Shown: positions 45,587 through 56,200 of the stretch, piece after piece
How positions within the stretch are numbered: position 1 is the first letter of the stretch
Layout of the letters: each line of letters opens with the position of its first letter
From: a virus
Strand: one strand, 5' to 3'
Virus record (IMG/VR): IMGVR_UViG_3300009419_000009
Coordinates: 1 to 64,000 of that record
Length of the DNA stretch: 64,000 bases
Translations under genes and position numbers: made by a program
The notes under the pieces: model-generated
Told to the model about the DNA's origin: nothing
The model's input: the letters and a program-made list of their open reading frames with translations, nothing else
Databases searched by the model: none

Positions 45587-46783
45587 ATGCCTCGTTTGAG
45601 CTTATGGCGTGAAAATCACGGCGCCGATTACAAGTTTATAGATCGCCGCATAAGCGAAATGTTTACCATTGGCGGAACTGGTGTGTTGATCCACAAATAT
45701 CTGGGCACCACAAACGACAGCACCGAAGCAGATGCAACTCGTCCTGCCTATGCCAATCAAAGCGAACTAAACATTCAAGATTTATTGTTTTTGGAAAACC
45801 GCGATAGAAAGTACGAACCAGATGTGTACAGCATGCGCGGTATATATCAATTGACTGACAGCGATTTTGATCTAAAACAATTTGGTATTTTTCTTGCTAC
45901 TGGCACAACTTTCATGACGTTTCACATCAACGACATGATACAACTGCTAGGTCGTAGACTCATGGCAGGTGATGTACTTGAACTCATGCACCTCAAAGAC
46001 TATGATAGTCTGGACACGTCAGTTCCTTACGCACTCAAAAGATTCTACGTTATTGCTGAAGCCACTAGAGCCGCAGAAGGATTCTCACCAACTTGGTGGC
46101 CGCACCTGTGGCGTTGCAAACTACAACCGCTAGTGGACTCGCAAGAATACAAAGACATCTTGGACAAACTTTCTGCCAGCTCTGATCCATTTGCTGGTAA
46201 CATAAATGCAAACACCAATCCAAGCATTGGTTCAGTACTCAGTACCTACAGCAAGTACATGAGCATCAATGAAGCTATCATTGAACAAGCTGAAATAGAA
46301 TTACCCAAGAGTGGATACGATACCAGCAAATATTACACAGTTCCAGCCGAAGGCAAAGAGCTTGGAGACCCCGATGGTGTTAATGTTGCTGATCCAAATG
46401 TAAATGTTGCTACAGATTCGTTGACCGCAGACAGTGGAATAACATCACCGGCTGGCAAGATCCAAGGCTATTTGGCCGGAGATGGTTTGGCACCAAATGG
46501 ACTGGATGTAAGCATGGGTGTGGCATTTCCTAGCTCATCACTCAAAGGCGATTATTTCTTGCGTTTGGATTTTGTGCCCAATAGGCTGTTCCGATATGAT
46601 GGCAAACGCTGGGTCAAGATTGAAGATGCAGTTCGCACCAATCTTACCCCTGGCGCAGTAGACAACAAAACGGCACGAAATCTTTATGTTAATAACACCA
46701 ACACCTACACTGATTTGCAAGGCAACGTGCATCCACAAAGACAAAGCCTTAGCAAGGCACTTACCCCTGAGGCAGATAATTAA
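45587..46783 (+). CDS. 14: Neck protein gp14
   Basis: 398 residues (T4 gp14 is 256). RRISEMFTIGGTGVLIHKYL recalls the T4 gp14 EMIDQAGEDVLYIPR region. LFLENRDRKYEPDVYSMRGI, QFGIFLATGTTFMTFHINDM and GRRLMAGDVLELMHL correspond to the strand region ending in the DGDL-type turn. The ~120-residue C-terminal extension, DVSMGVAFPSSSLKGDYFLR and WVKIEDAVRTNLTPG, resembles fibre-type decoration. It pairs with gp13 in the head-tail neck and is followed by gp15 with a shared A in TAATG. Confidence 0.72.
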   Translation: MPRLSLWRENHGADYKFIDRRISEMFTIGGTGVLIHKYLGTTNDSTEADATRPAYANQSELNIQDLLFLENRDRKYEPDVYSMRGIYQLTDSDFDLKQFGIFLATGTTFMTFHINDMIQLLGRRLMAGDVLELMHLKDYDSLDTSVPYALKRFYVIAEATRAAEGFSPTWWPHLWRCKLQPLVDSQEYKDILDKLSASSDPFAGNINANTNPSIGSVLSTYSKYMSINEAIIEQAEIELPKSGYDTSKYYTVPAEGKELGDPDGVNVADPNVNVATDSLTADSGITSPAGKIQGYLAGDGLAPNGLDVSMGVAFPSSSLKGDYFLRLDFVPNRLFRYDGKRWVKIEDAVRTNLTPGAVDNKTARNLYVNNTNTYTDLQGNVHPQRQSLSKALTPEADN

Positions 46784-48192
46784 TGGCTGTGCAATTTTTC
46801 TACGATAATCAAATCAGACGTTTTCTACTACAGTTCACACGTTTGGTCAGTAACTTCCAGGTGCAGTTTTCAACCACTGATGCCGCTACAGGCAAACTGG
46901 CGTTACAAACTGTACCAGTGTTCTATGGTGACGGTAGTCGTCAAGCATCTGCAATACTTCGCAACAACAGTGAGAATGCACTCAGCGCAGTTCCTGCCAT
47001 GGCATTTTATATTGCCAATCTACAGTATGATCGTCAACGCATACAGGATCCAAGTTTTATTGGAACAATGAACATACGAGAAAGACGCTACGATCCCAAT
47101 ACTGGCATGCAAACACACGAGCAAGGCGATACCTATACTGTTGAGCGTCCAATGCCAGTGCCGTATCTGATGACCTTGAAGTTGGATATCTGGACCAGCA
47201 ACACTGATCAAAAACTGCAACTTATTGAACAAATTGCCACACTGTTTAATCCCAGCTTGGAAATACAAAGCACTGACAACTACATTGACTGGACCAGTTT
47301 GAGCTATGTTATGTTAAGCGACATGACTTGGAGTAGCCGTAGTGTTCCAGTGGGCACCGATGATCCAATTGACATTGCCACAATGACTTTTGAGATGCCA
47401 ATTTGGATTGCACCTCCTGCCAAAGTTACACACATGAATGTTATACAACGTATTATTGCCAGTGTGTACGACAATGCAGGCAATTTGGACAAAGATATAT
47501 TTGATCCAGATAAAATTTTAATTCGTCGTGTTATGACTTTGCTTGGTTACGGTGTGGTGTTGGTTGGTAACAAACTCAAACTAGTAAAACAACAACAGGG
47601 CCTATCATCTGAAGAATTTGATATTACCACAGAAGTCTACGGCACTGACAAAGTTGTATGGCGCAATGTTCTAAACCAATACGGCACTATCACCAATGGT
47701 GTTAGTCAGATTCGATTAGAAACAGAAACTGGTGCAGAAGTAATTGGCACAGTGGCATTTGATCCAACTGATGAAGCACAGCTATTGTTTAATGTAATCA
47801 GCGACACTGTTCCTACCAATACCTTGAATTCAATCAATGCAATTATTGACCCATTCAAAAGCAACATTATCGAACTGCTGTTCAACAACGATGGTACATA
47901 TAAAGTAACTGCTGGAACCAGGTTCTTGATACTGAATGATATAGGATCAGAGTCTAGTACAGAATTTGCAAAAGCATGGGCACCGAACAATATTCCGGTT
48001 GTGGCACATGCCAATGATATTGTACAATATGATGGTTCGCGTTGGTCAGTGTCTTTCAACAGCAGAGATGCAACCACAGCGCACTATGTAACTAACACCA
48101 CTACCAATGTGCAGTATCGTTGGGATGGGGAAAATTGGGTAAAAAGCTATGAAGGCCTGTACAGAGAATCATCATGGAGACTAGTGTTGTAG
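46783..48192 (+). CDS. 15: Proximal tail sheath stabilisation protein gp15
   Basis: 469 residues (T4 gp15 is 272). The first 250 residues align with gp15: FYDNQIRRFLLQFTRLVSNF and VPVFYGDGSRQA, then PMPVPYLMTLKLDIWTSNTD, QIATLFNPSLEI and MTFEMPIWIAPPAKV. The second half is an added, repeat-like domain ending in an SRDATTAHYV..YRWDGENWV module, as in fibre-type proteins. gp15 hexamers cap the tail at the neck. Overlaps the Nudix gene start by 19 bases. Confidence 0.82.
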   Translation: MAVQFFYDNQIRRFLLQFTRLVSNFQVQFSTTDAATGKLALQTVPVFYGDGSRQASAILRNNSENALSAVPAMAFYIANLQYDRQRIQDPSFIGTMNIRERRYDPNTGMQTHEQGDTYTVERPMPVPYLMTLKLDIWTSNTDQKLQLIEQIATLFNPSLEIQSTDNYIDWTSLSYVMLSDMTWSSRSVPVGTDDPIDIATMTFEMPIWIAPPAKVTHMNVIQRIIASVYDNAGNLDKDIFDPDKILIRRVMTLLGYGVVLVGNKLKLVKQQQGLSSEEFDITTEVYGTDKVVWRNVLNQYGTITNGVSQIRLETETGAEVIGTVAFDPTDEAQLLFNVISDTVPTNTLNSINAIIDPFKSNIIELLFNNDGTYKVTAGTRFLILNDIGSESSTEFAKAWAPNNIPVVAHANDIVQYDGSRWSVSFNSRDATTAHYVTNTTTNVQYRWDGENWVKSYEGLYRESSWRLVL

Positions 48193-48605
48193 AAAGCTCC
48201 GGAGCATTGATCTATGCCAAGAACACGCATAGGTACTTGTTCCTGCTGAGAACCAGCAGTAAGTATCGAAACAGTTGGGGACTTGTGGGCGGCAAAATTG
48301 AAGCAGGAGAAACCATAGTACAAGGCCTGCGACGAGAAATACTTGAAGAACTTGGCGGTGAAATCAAAGATGCAAAAATTCGCCCAATTGAAAAATTCAC
48401 CAGCGACAACAACCAATTTTGTTATCACACTTTTTTAATTGTAGTTGATGAGGAATTTATTCCCCAACTCAACAACGAGCACGACGGCTATTGTTGGGTT
48501 CCGTTAGAAAAATATCCAAAGCCATTACACCCAGGAGTTTGGCGTACATTCAAATTTGATGTAATCATCAATAAAATAAAAACAATTGAAAAAATTGTCA
48601 AGTGA
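48174..48605 (+). CDS. Nudix hydrolase
   Basis: 143 residues with a canonical Nudix box at 40-62: G40-x5-E46-x7-R54-E55-x2-E58-E59-x-G61. The surrounding beta strands (HRYLFLLRTSSKYRNSWGLV) fit. Nudix enzymes hydrolyse nucleoside diphosphates linked to X; T4 NudE acts on ADP-ribose and Ap3A. It is the last gene of the plus block, overlapping gp15, and converges on the next minus gene. Substrate unknown. Confidence 0.9.
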   Translation: METSVVESSGALIYAKNTHRYLFLLRTSSKYRNSWGLVGGKIEAGETIVQGLRREILEELGGEIKDAKIRPIEKFTSDNNQFCYHTFLIVVDEEFIPQLNNEHDGYCWVPLEKYPKPLHPGVWRTFKFDVIINKIKTIEKIVK

Positions 48606-49344
48606 CGCCAAGGTCGGCTTCAATGATATATTGGTTAAAACTAATCTGTCTAAAATTAGATAACTTGCGCCACGCTGGCGGGCATACATAATTTGGTGTG
48701 CTGGTGACTCTAACAAATTCTACTTCGTTATAAACTGACATCACATGCTCCATGGACAGTATCCAGTAGTCGTCACTGTAGTTGTGTGATGGATCTGCAT
48801 AGCCTGGAGTGCCAGCATAGACATTGTTGTTGTAGTTGGCGCCAGCTGAATTGTCAAAACCCAGTAGATATATTTTTTCATGTCCATCAAAGCAAGCCAA
48901 GTACACAGCAACCGTACCTGCATTGCTCACGTAGTCTTGCGGAACTAGATAAAATTTATTTGGATATTTAAGAATTTTGTCGCTGTTGGCATACACAATG
49001 TTTCTGTCACAGTAGCCATTGTCTGCAATTTCATCGCATATGTCGTTGCCAACTGCAACTAAGAATGTTGGGTTGATATCTCTATATGCGGCATTACATG
49101 CATAGGTCTGCATGCTCTTAGCACCTAGCCTTCCGGCTAAGTGCGTCATGAGTAACTTGGTAGGGAATGTTTTTCTAGAACTACCATTGCCAATGATTGT
49201 GGCAATTTTGGAGAGTTGGTTGTTGGCTACTGCTGTAGGAACCCACTCGGTTTTGTAAAGCCATTCAGATCCTCGAAACGCGGCCTCGGTGGTAATACGC
49301 TCACCACCGTAATTGGCCCTATAGATCTTGTTTAGCTTTTGCAA
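48598..49344 (-). CDS. Conserved phage protein, MptE/DUF115-like or glycan-related Rossmann fold
   Basis: 248 residues. IATIIGNGSSRKTFPTKL and GHEKIYLLGFDNSAGANYNN give a nucleotide-binding-type strand-loop and a LLGFD motif seen in DUF115/sialyltransferase-like proteins. The C-terminus VTSTPNYVCPPAWRKLSNF may bind a partner. It is adjacent to fibre genes, so glycan modification or fibre assembly is plausible. Homology is weak; convergent to Nudix (8-base overlap). Confidence 0.5.
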   Translation of the reverse strand: MQKLNKIYRANYGGERITTEAAFRGSEWLYKTEWVPTAVANNQLSKIATIIGNGSSRKTFPTKLLMTHLAGRLGAKSMQTYACNAAYRDINPTFLVAVGNDICDEIADNGYCDRNIVYANSDKILKYPNKFYLVPQDYVSNAGTVAVYLACFDGHEKIYLLGFDNSAGANYNNNVYAGTPGYADPSHNYSDDYWILSMEHVMSVYNEVEFVRVTSTPNYVCPPAWRKLSNFRQISFNQYIIEADLGVT

Positions 49345-49346
49345 CT

Positions 49347-49685
49347 TTAGACACCGAAGATAATCCCAACGGAGTCAACGTAGCTCTTTGGAACAATGCT
49401 GTATGCTGTGAACGCACTAGTTGGTGCGGATGCGTAACTCAATGTACCACTAACTGTAAAGTTCTGTACAGTCATGTTGCCAGTAAAAGTAGGACTAGTC
49501 AATGTTTTATTGGCCAGTGTCTGTGTGGCTGTTAGGCTAACCAACTCAGAGATACCACCAGCGGTTGAACCGTCGTGAACAATCAGAGTTTGTTTATTTG
49601 TATCGAGAGTAACTTCACCAACCGCACCAGTGAATGTGCTGTGTTGTACTGATGTACCTCTGCGAAATTGTACTTGTGCAGTCAT
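49347..49685 (-). CDS. Small fibre protein, Mtd-N-like
   Basis: 112 residues: MTAQVQFRRGTSVQHSTFTG, GEVTLDTNKQTLIVHDG, then a TLANKTLTSPTFTGN motif. RRGT and the VHDG turn match the N-terminal module of the left fibre genes. It looks like a fibre head without a long shaft, or a fibre chaperone/connector. It sits between the DUF115-like gene and the next fibre protein. Confidence 0.7.
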   Translation of the reverse strand: MTAQVQFRRGTSVQHSTFTGAVGEVTLDTNKQTLIVHDGSTAGGISELVSLTATQTLANKTLTSPTFTGNMTVQNFTVSGTLSYASAPTSAFTAYSIVPKSYVDSVGIIFGV

Positions 49686-49686
49686 T

Positions 49687-50244
49687 TTATGCTATACTCC
49701 CGTAATCTTGTTGGAAATTTGGTGCGTTGGTAATTAAGCCGTAATCAGCTGTGAAATTGTTTGTGGTAACTGGCGCACCGTTAATTGTAACGATACCTTT
49801 GAAATCCCAATTTTCTGGACTTACCCATTGTCCATCATAAACGCTGATGTTACCGTATATGCCGCCTGGACCAATGCTGATTCCGCCGCCTCGTGCTTGT
49901 GTTGCACTGGCTGCGTTATTTGCCAGGGTAATATTCTTGTCATTGGTTGTGATTTCTGTGGTACCTACAGTAGTAGTGTTACCTGCAATAAACAAGTTAC
50001 CAATAACATAAACATCGCTTAACGCACTTACTAATCCGCCCACGTTTAGTCGTCCAACAACACCAGCGCCGCCTGTAACTACTAAAGCACCTGTTGTTGG
50101 GCTTAGGCTGGTTGCACCAGCAATAGTTACGTTGGAAATCTGGGTAGCTTGACGTGTCCACGTACCGTAGGTGGAGTTATAGGTATACAGAATGTTATTA
50201 ACTGTAGCCTGTTGTCCATTAACTGGTGATGATGGAAATGCCAT
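49687..50244 (-). CDS. Fibre-associated structural protein
   Basis: 185 residues. Starts MAFPSSPVNGQQATVNNILY with TYNSTYGTWTRQA, followed by repeats SPTTGALVVTGGAGVVGRL and GNLFIAGNTTTVG, the same phrases as in the giant fibre (TGALVVTGG). So it is a short relative. Its late promoter CATAAATA is 28 bases before the start; the giant fibre stop is about 50 bases upstream. Confidence 0.72.
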   Translation of the reverse strand: MAFPSSPVNGQQATVNNILYTYNSTYGTWTRQATQISNVTIAGATSLSPTTGALVVTGGAGVVGRLNVGGLVSALSDVYVIGNLFIAGNTTTVGTTEITTNDKNITLANNAASATQARGGGISIGPGGIYGNISVYDGQWVSPENWDFKGIVTINGAPVTTNNFTADYGLITNAPNFQQDYGSIA

Positions 50245-50271
50245 TTTTACCGTACCTTTTTCTTGTCAAAG

Positions 50272-50279
50272 TATTTATG
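50272..50279 (-). promoter_or_regulatory. T4-type late promoter for small fibre genes
   Basis: CATAAATA on the minus strand, 28 bases before the ATG at 50244. Confidence 0.65.
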
Positions 50280-50291
50280 CCGAACTCAAAA

Positions 50292-53200
50292 TTACCATGT
50301 GTACAAGCCTGCACGTACCCAGCTATTTGGTGCTACGCACACGTACAACCAGCCGCCATCCCAGGTAATTTCCCCAGTAAGTCCTGGGCTACCCGGAGTG
50401 GCAGGGCTTTGAGTTTTGGTTACACGGAAACGCTCTACTTTGAGAGTGCCCGTAGTTTTATCAAAAGCAAAGTTTGCATTTGCTCCAAAAGTGCCATTGT
50501 CGTTGAACTGTACTTCGCCGTCTCCGCCAGCAATATCCTGACTTGGAAGTACAGCACGTAGCGGAGTAGAGAACAGATCTATCCAGTATTCATTTGTGCC
50601 ATCAAATATGTAACGGTATAAAATGTCTGTGCCACTTTGATACCACATGTCGCCGTTGACTGGGCCAGGCGGTGGGGTCGGGCTTGTGGTAGTTTTGATA
50701 CCACCGCCTTGGTATATTAAGTTGCCGTTTACTGTGAAATCAGTGAAGCTAATATTTGGTGTAAAACCAATGCTGATTGTATTGCCAGCAACTGTGGTAC
50801 TGATTTGATTTGGTACGCCAACAACAACCAGTGTGTTGCCACCATTGATTGAGCTGGTTCCTACATTACCAACCAAGCCAAATGTTGTGCTAACTGAATT
50901 ACTTGTGATGCTGGTGATACGACCTTTGTCGTCTACAACCACAGTTGGTATACTTGTTGCACTTCCGTAGTTGCCTGCCGCAACACCTGTAGGTGTTAGG
51001 TCAAGTCCTAGGTTAAAACCGTTTGTAATATTAGCAACAATATTCTGTGTGTTAGCAACAGTTGTAGTTACAAAACTCACACCGTTCGCATAGTAGTAGT
51101 TGTCGCTGACAATACCATTACCAATCACGTTTCCAATAGTTTGAAAGTCGCCAAGCCCATCAAAATCGTTTGTGATATTTGCCACAGTGGCAGACGCAAA
51201 GTCAACCCAGTATGTGTTTGTACCATCATCAATGTATTGATACAAGATATCAGTATCAGTCTTGTACCACTGGTCACCCACAGTTGGACTTGCTGGAGCA
51301 CTGATACTGGTTGTCTTACGAATACCACCACCTACTACGTTGCCGGTAATTGTTACATTGCCGCCAATTGTGGCACTACCAATCACATCCAAACTAGCAA
51401 TAGATCCAAAGCCACCGTTGGCAATAGTCAACCCACCAATGACGGCAGTTGTACCTGTTGCCGTGATATTACCGTTTAGCGCAGTAAAACCATTGACAGC
51501 CAAGTATGAGCCTGTTGCACTCAGGTTACCAGGTACAACAGATAGTCCACCAACTGTCAGTTGCCCAGTTGCTGTTACATTACCATTATTTGTGCTGAAT
51601 CCATATGCTGTAATATTACCAGCAGTTAGATTACCAACCACTGCATTGCCTGCAATACTTAAAGTTGCACCAGCAACACTTGTGTTAGAAACAATGCTTT
51701 GCCCAGTAATGGTGTCTAACGCAGTTACCTTACCAGTCAAGTTAATGTTGCCTGTTATGCCAACACCGCCAATCACAACCACAGCGCCGGTTGTTTGATC
51801 TGTACTCAATGTGCCAGAAACAAATCCTACGTCACTGCCATACTGTGAGTTTGCCACCGTGATGTTGGCAATTGCCGCACTAGTATAGTCAATCCAGTAT
51901 GTGCTTGTGCCATCATTGACAAATTGATAGTACACATCTGTGTCTGTTTTGTACCAAACATCGCCCACAATTGGATTTGCTGGGGTAAAAGTTTGAGCAT
52001 ACTTGCGAAGTCCGCCACCAGATATATTGCCAGTAACAATGACATCACCACCTGCTGTGATGTTGCCAATTACTCCTAGACTTGTAATGTCTGCAAACGA
52101 TCCATTTTCAATTGTGAGTCCACCAACAACAGCGCGAGCACCTGTTGACAATATGTTGCCATTGCTGGTACTAAACCCTTGAGCTGTGATATTGCCAGCT
52201 GTGACACTTAGCCCGGCTGCTGAGAAATACTGTCCTGTAGCAACAAGATTTCCGCCTGTTGTGGTAATTCCTTGTGCTGTTAAATATCCGCCAACATTGG
52301 CATTTGAGTATGTGCCAAAATAATATCCGTCTAGGATACTTGCGCCATTTGGATATGTGAACGCAGTTGCACGTATTGCTGGAGTGTACACAGTGCCGGC
52401 AATAACATTGCCAACTGTGATATTGGCACTGATGTTTACATCGCCTACAACACCAACACCACCTGCAACACGCAATGCACCAGAGGTTGAATCTATACTA
52501 GGCGTGCCGCTAACAATTTCTAAATCACTAACTGTTTCTGCGCTTTGTGTTACATTTGCAACAGTTGGACTGACCATGTCAACCCAATAAGTGCCAGTTC
52601 CATCATTGATGTACTCATAGTAGACATCAGTATCTGTTTTGTACCAGATGTCTCCTACTATTGGATTCACAGGAGCATTAGTGCTTGTGGTTTTACGAAT
52701 ACCACCGCCCGTGACATTGCCTGTGATTGTAACATCACCACCAATTGTAGCTGAGCCAACTACACCTAAACTTGCCAGTGAGCCAAAGCCACCATTGATA
52801 ATTTCAAGTCCACCAATCTGAGCATAGGTACCAGTTGCAATTACATTACCGTTGCTGGTTGAGAATCCATAAGCTGTGATATTGCCTGCTGTGACACTCA
52901 ATCCACCAGCTGAAAAATAAGAACCAGTTGCGCTTAGATTACCCGGAATTTGTGCTAGGCCGCCAACTGTCAGTTGCCCAGTTGCTGTTACATTGCCATT
53001 GTTAGTGGAGAATCCATAGCCTGTGATATTACCAGCAGTTAGATTACCAACTACGGCAGCACCTGCAATACTCAGTGTTGCACCTGTGATGCTGGTATTA
53101 GATACAATGCGTTGACCAGTAACGGTATCTAGTGCTGTCACTTGTCCGGTTAAATTAATATTTCCTGTGACGCCAACACCACCAATCACAACCACAGCAC

Positions 53201-56200
53201 CTGTTGTTTGGTCTGTACTCAATGTGCCGGAAACAAATCCTACATCAGTTCCGTATTGAGCATTGGCTGTGCTGATATTTGCTACTGTGGCGCTAGTGTA
53301 GTCAATCCAGTAGGTATTGGTACCGTCATTGACATATTGATAAAATACGTCAGTGTCTGTTTTGTACCAAACATCTCCTTGTACTGGATTTACTGGAGCA
53401 GTAGTGCTTTGTGTTTTGCGGATGCCGCCGCCTGTGATGTTACCAGTTACTGCAAGGTCGTTGCCAATTGTGACTGAGCCAATTACTCCCAAACTTGCAA
53501 CATTTCCAAACGCACCATTTTCAATGGTGAGTCCACCAACAACTGCTCGAGAACCTGTGGTAATCAAATTGCCGTTGTTGGTTGAGAATCCATACCCAAC
53601 AATGTTGCCTAGAGTTACATTTCCTGCTAGAGCAGTTAGACCGCCTGCTGAAAAATACTGTCCTGTAGCAGTGACATTGCCGTATTCTGCTTGGAATCCG
53701 CCGCCGGTAATTTTGTTACCGCGACCAATAATGTTTCCATTGACGCCAACAAACTCGCCAAACTCGGCATAGCTTTGTGACACAAAATATCTGTCAATTT
53801 CAATAGCCCCTTGGATAAACAAGTTGCCACCAATACTGGCACCACCATTGCCTGCAATTACCAGTGCACCAGTGTTGTGCTGTGTTGCTCTAGCGTCGCC
53901 ATCAATAACAACATTACCGCTAATGGTTGCATTAGCGCCAAGATTTAGATTTCCAGTTGCACCAATGCCGCCAACCACAGTGAGTGCGCCTGTGCTGGTG
54001 CTGGTACTTTCTGTGCCGCTGGCAATTGAAAAATTACTATTGGTACTGTTGTCAACTGCGGCGTTACTTACTGTTGCGCCTGCATAATCAATCCAGTAAC
54101 TGGCAGTGCCATCATTGATGTATTGATAGTACACATCTGTGTCTGTCTTGTACCAAACATCGCCTTGCACTGGGTTCACAGGAGGTGTTGTGCTTTGTGT
54201 TTTGCGTAGGCCACCACCAGTGATGTTGCCAGTTACTGCAAGATCAGCGCCCACAGTTGCTGAACCAATCACGCCCAAACTTGCAAGACTGCTCAACCCA
54301 CCGTTGCTGATAACTAGTCCGCCAATATTAGCACTTGGTGCAAAAATATTACCAGCTGTTGCTGTAAATCCACCTGCGCTCAAATAACTGCCTGTGGCAA
54401 CAATATTTCCGTCAGCAATAGTAACGTTACGAGCTGTTAGGTAAGCAGTGACATTGGCATTGGAGTAGGTACCTTCATTGCCAACCAAAATGCTCACACC
54501 ATTGGCATAAGTGAATGCAGTACCTGTAACAGTGCCGTCTGCTTTTAAGTTTCCACCTAGATTTACATTACCAACAACACCAACACCTCCTACAACTTGT
54601 AGTGCGCCGGTTGAATTACTAGTGCTGAGTGTGCCGCTAGCAATTAAAAAATCACTGTTGGTGCTGTTGTTAACAGTGGCATTGGAAATAGTAGCGCCAA
54701 TGTAGTCTACCCAATAGTTGTTTGTACCGTCATTGATGTACTGATAGTACACATCAGTATCAGTTTTGTACCAAACATCACCCACCACTGGATTTGCAGG
54801 AGCACCTAATTGTGCATACTTGCGTAGTCCACCGCCAGTGATATTGCCAGACAATGTGACATCTCTAGCAACAATATCCAATGCTGAAACATTGGCAGCA
54901 ATTATATTACCAGCCGCAATGTTACCAGTTGTGATTGCTCCAGTCAAGTAAGCGGCTACATTGGTATTGCTGAATGTACCTGTGATACGCGATGCTAAAG
55001 ATTGACCGTTTGCAAATATAAAATTGTCTGAACGGAAACTGGTTGCTGTTGCATTGCCAGCAAATACATTTCCAGTTATGCCAACACCGCCAACAACAGT
55101 CAACGCACCTGTATCAACATCAGTGCTTTCTGTACCGCTGGCAACACGATAATCATTATTGGTGCTTGCAGAAACTGCGGCATTAGAAACAGTTGCACCT
55201 ACATAGTCAATCCAGTATTTGTTGGTACCATCTGATGTGTACTGATAGTACACATCCGTATCAGTTTTGTACCACAGGTCACCAACTGTTGGATTAACAG
55301 GAGCAGTTGTGCTTTGTGTTTTACGCACACCGCCAGCAACAATGTTTCCTGTAACAGTTACATCACCACCAACTGCAAGTGCGCCAGCTATGTCAGCACG
55401 AGCAATGGATGCAATACCTGTGGACAAATTGGCACTGGTTAAATTACCGCCAATTGTGCCTGCACCTGTTACTGCAAGAGTAGCAGACTGTAGGTTGAGA
55501 TTTGCTGTGATGTTGTTTGCAACCAGGTTGGCACCAATTATTGACAAACCACCCACATACAAGTTTTCAGTGATGCCCACACCGCCAGTGATTCTTGCCG
55601 CACCTGTTATGGTGCTGGTGCTAGAGGTGCCAGTCACAACCTCCAAATCAGACAACAAGCCAGTGCTTGGACTTGCGTTACTTACACTAGGACCAACATA
55701 GTCAATCCAGAAATTGTTTGTGCCATCGTGTGTGTATTGGTACAAAACGTCTGTGTCAGTCTTGTACCAAATATCACCCACTGTTGGGTTGGCTGGTGCG
55801 TTGATACTTGTGGTCTTGCGAATACCACCACCAACCACTCGTCCTGTGACATCCAAGTTGCCGCCAATGGTTGCAGCGCCACTGATAGCCATTGCTCCAG
55901 CAATGTCAGCACGGCCAGCTAGGCTCATGTTGGTACCAGATAGGTTACCAGATAAGTTTGTTGGGCCAGCTACTGTTAAACTGTCTGCGGCAAGAGCACC
56001 ACCAATATTGGTGTTGGCACTTACACCAAGTCCACCAGTGACTACCAATGCACCTGTTGTGGTACTAGTACTTTGAACACCGCTAATGGCACGTAGTTGT
56101 CCTTGTGCGCTTACAATACCGCCTGCAAAGATATTACCAACAACACCTACACCACCAACAACTGTAATTGCACCAGTATCGGTATTGATGCTTTCTGTAC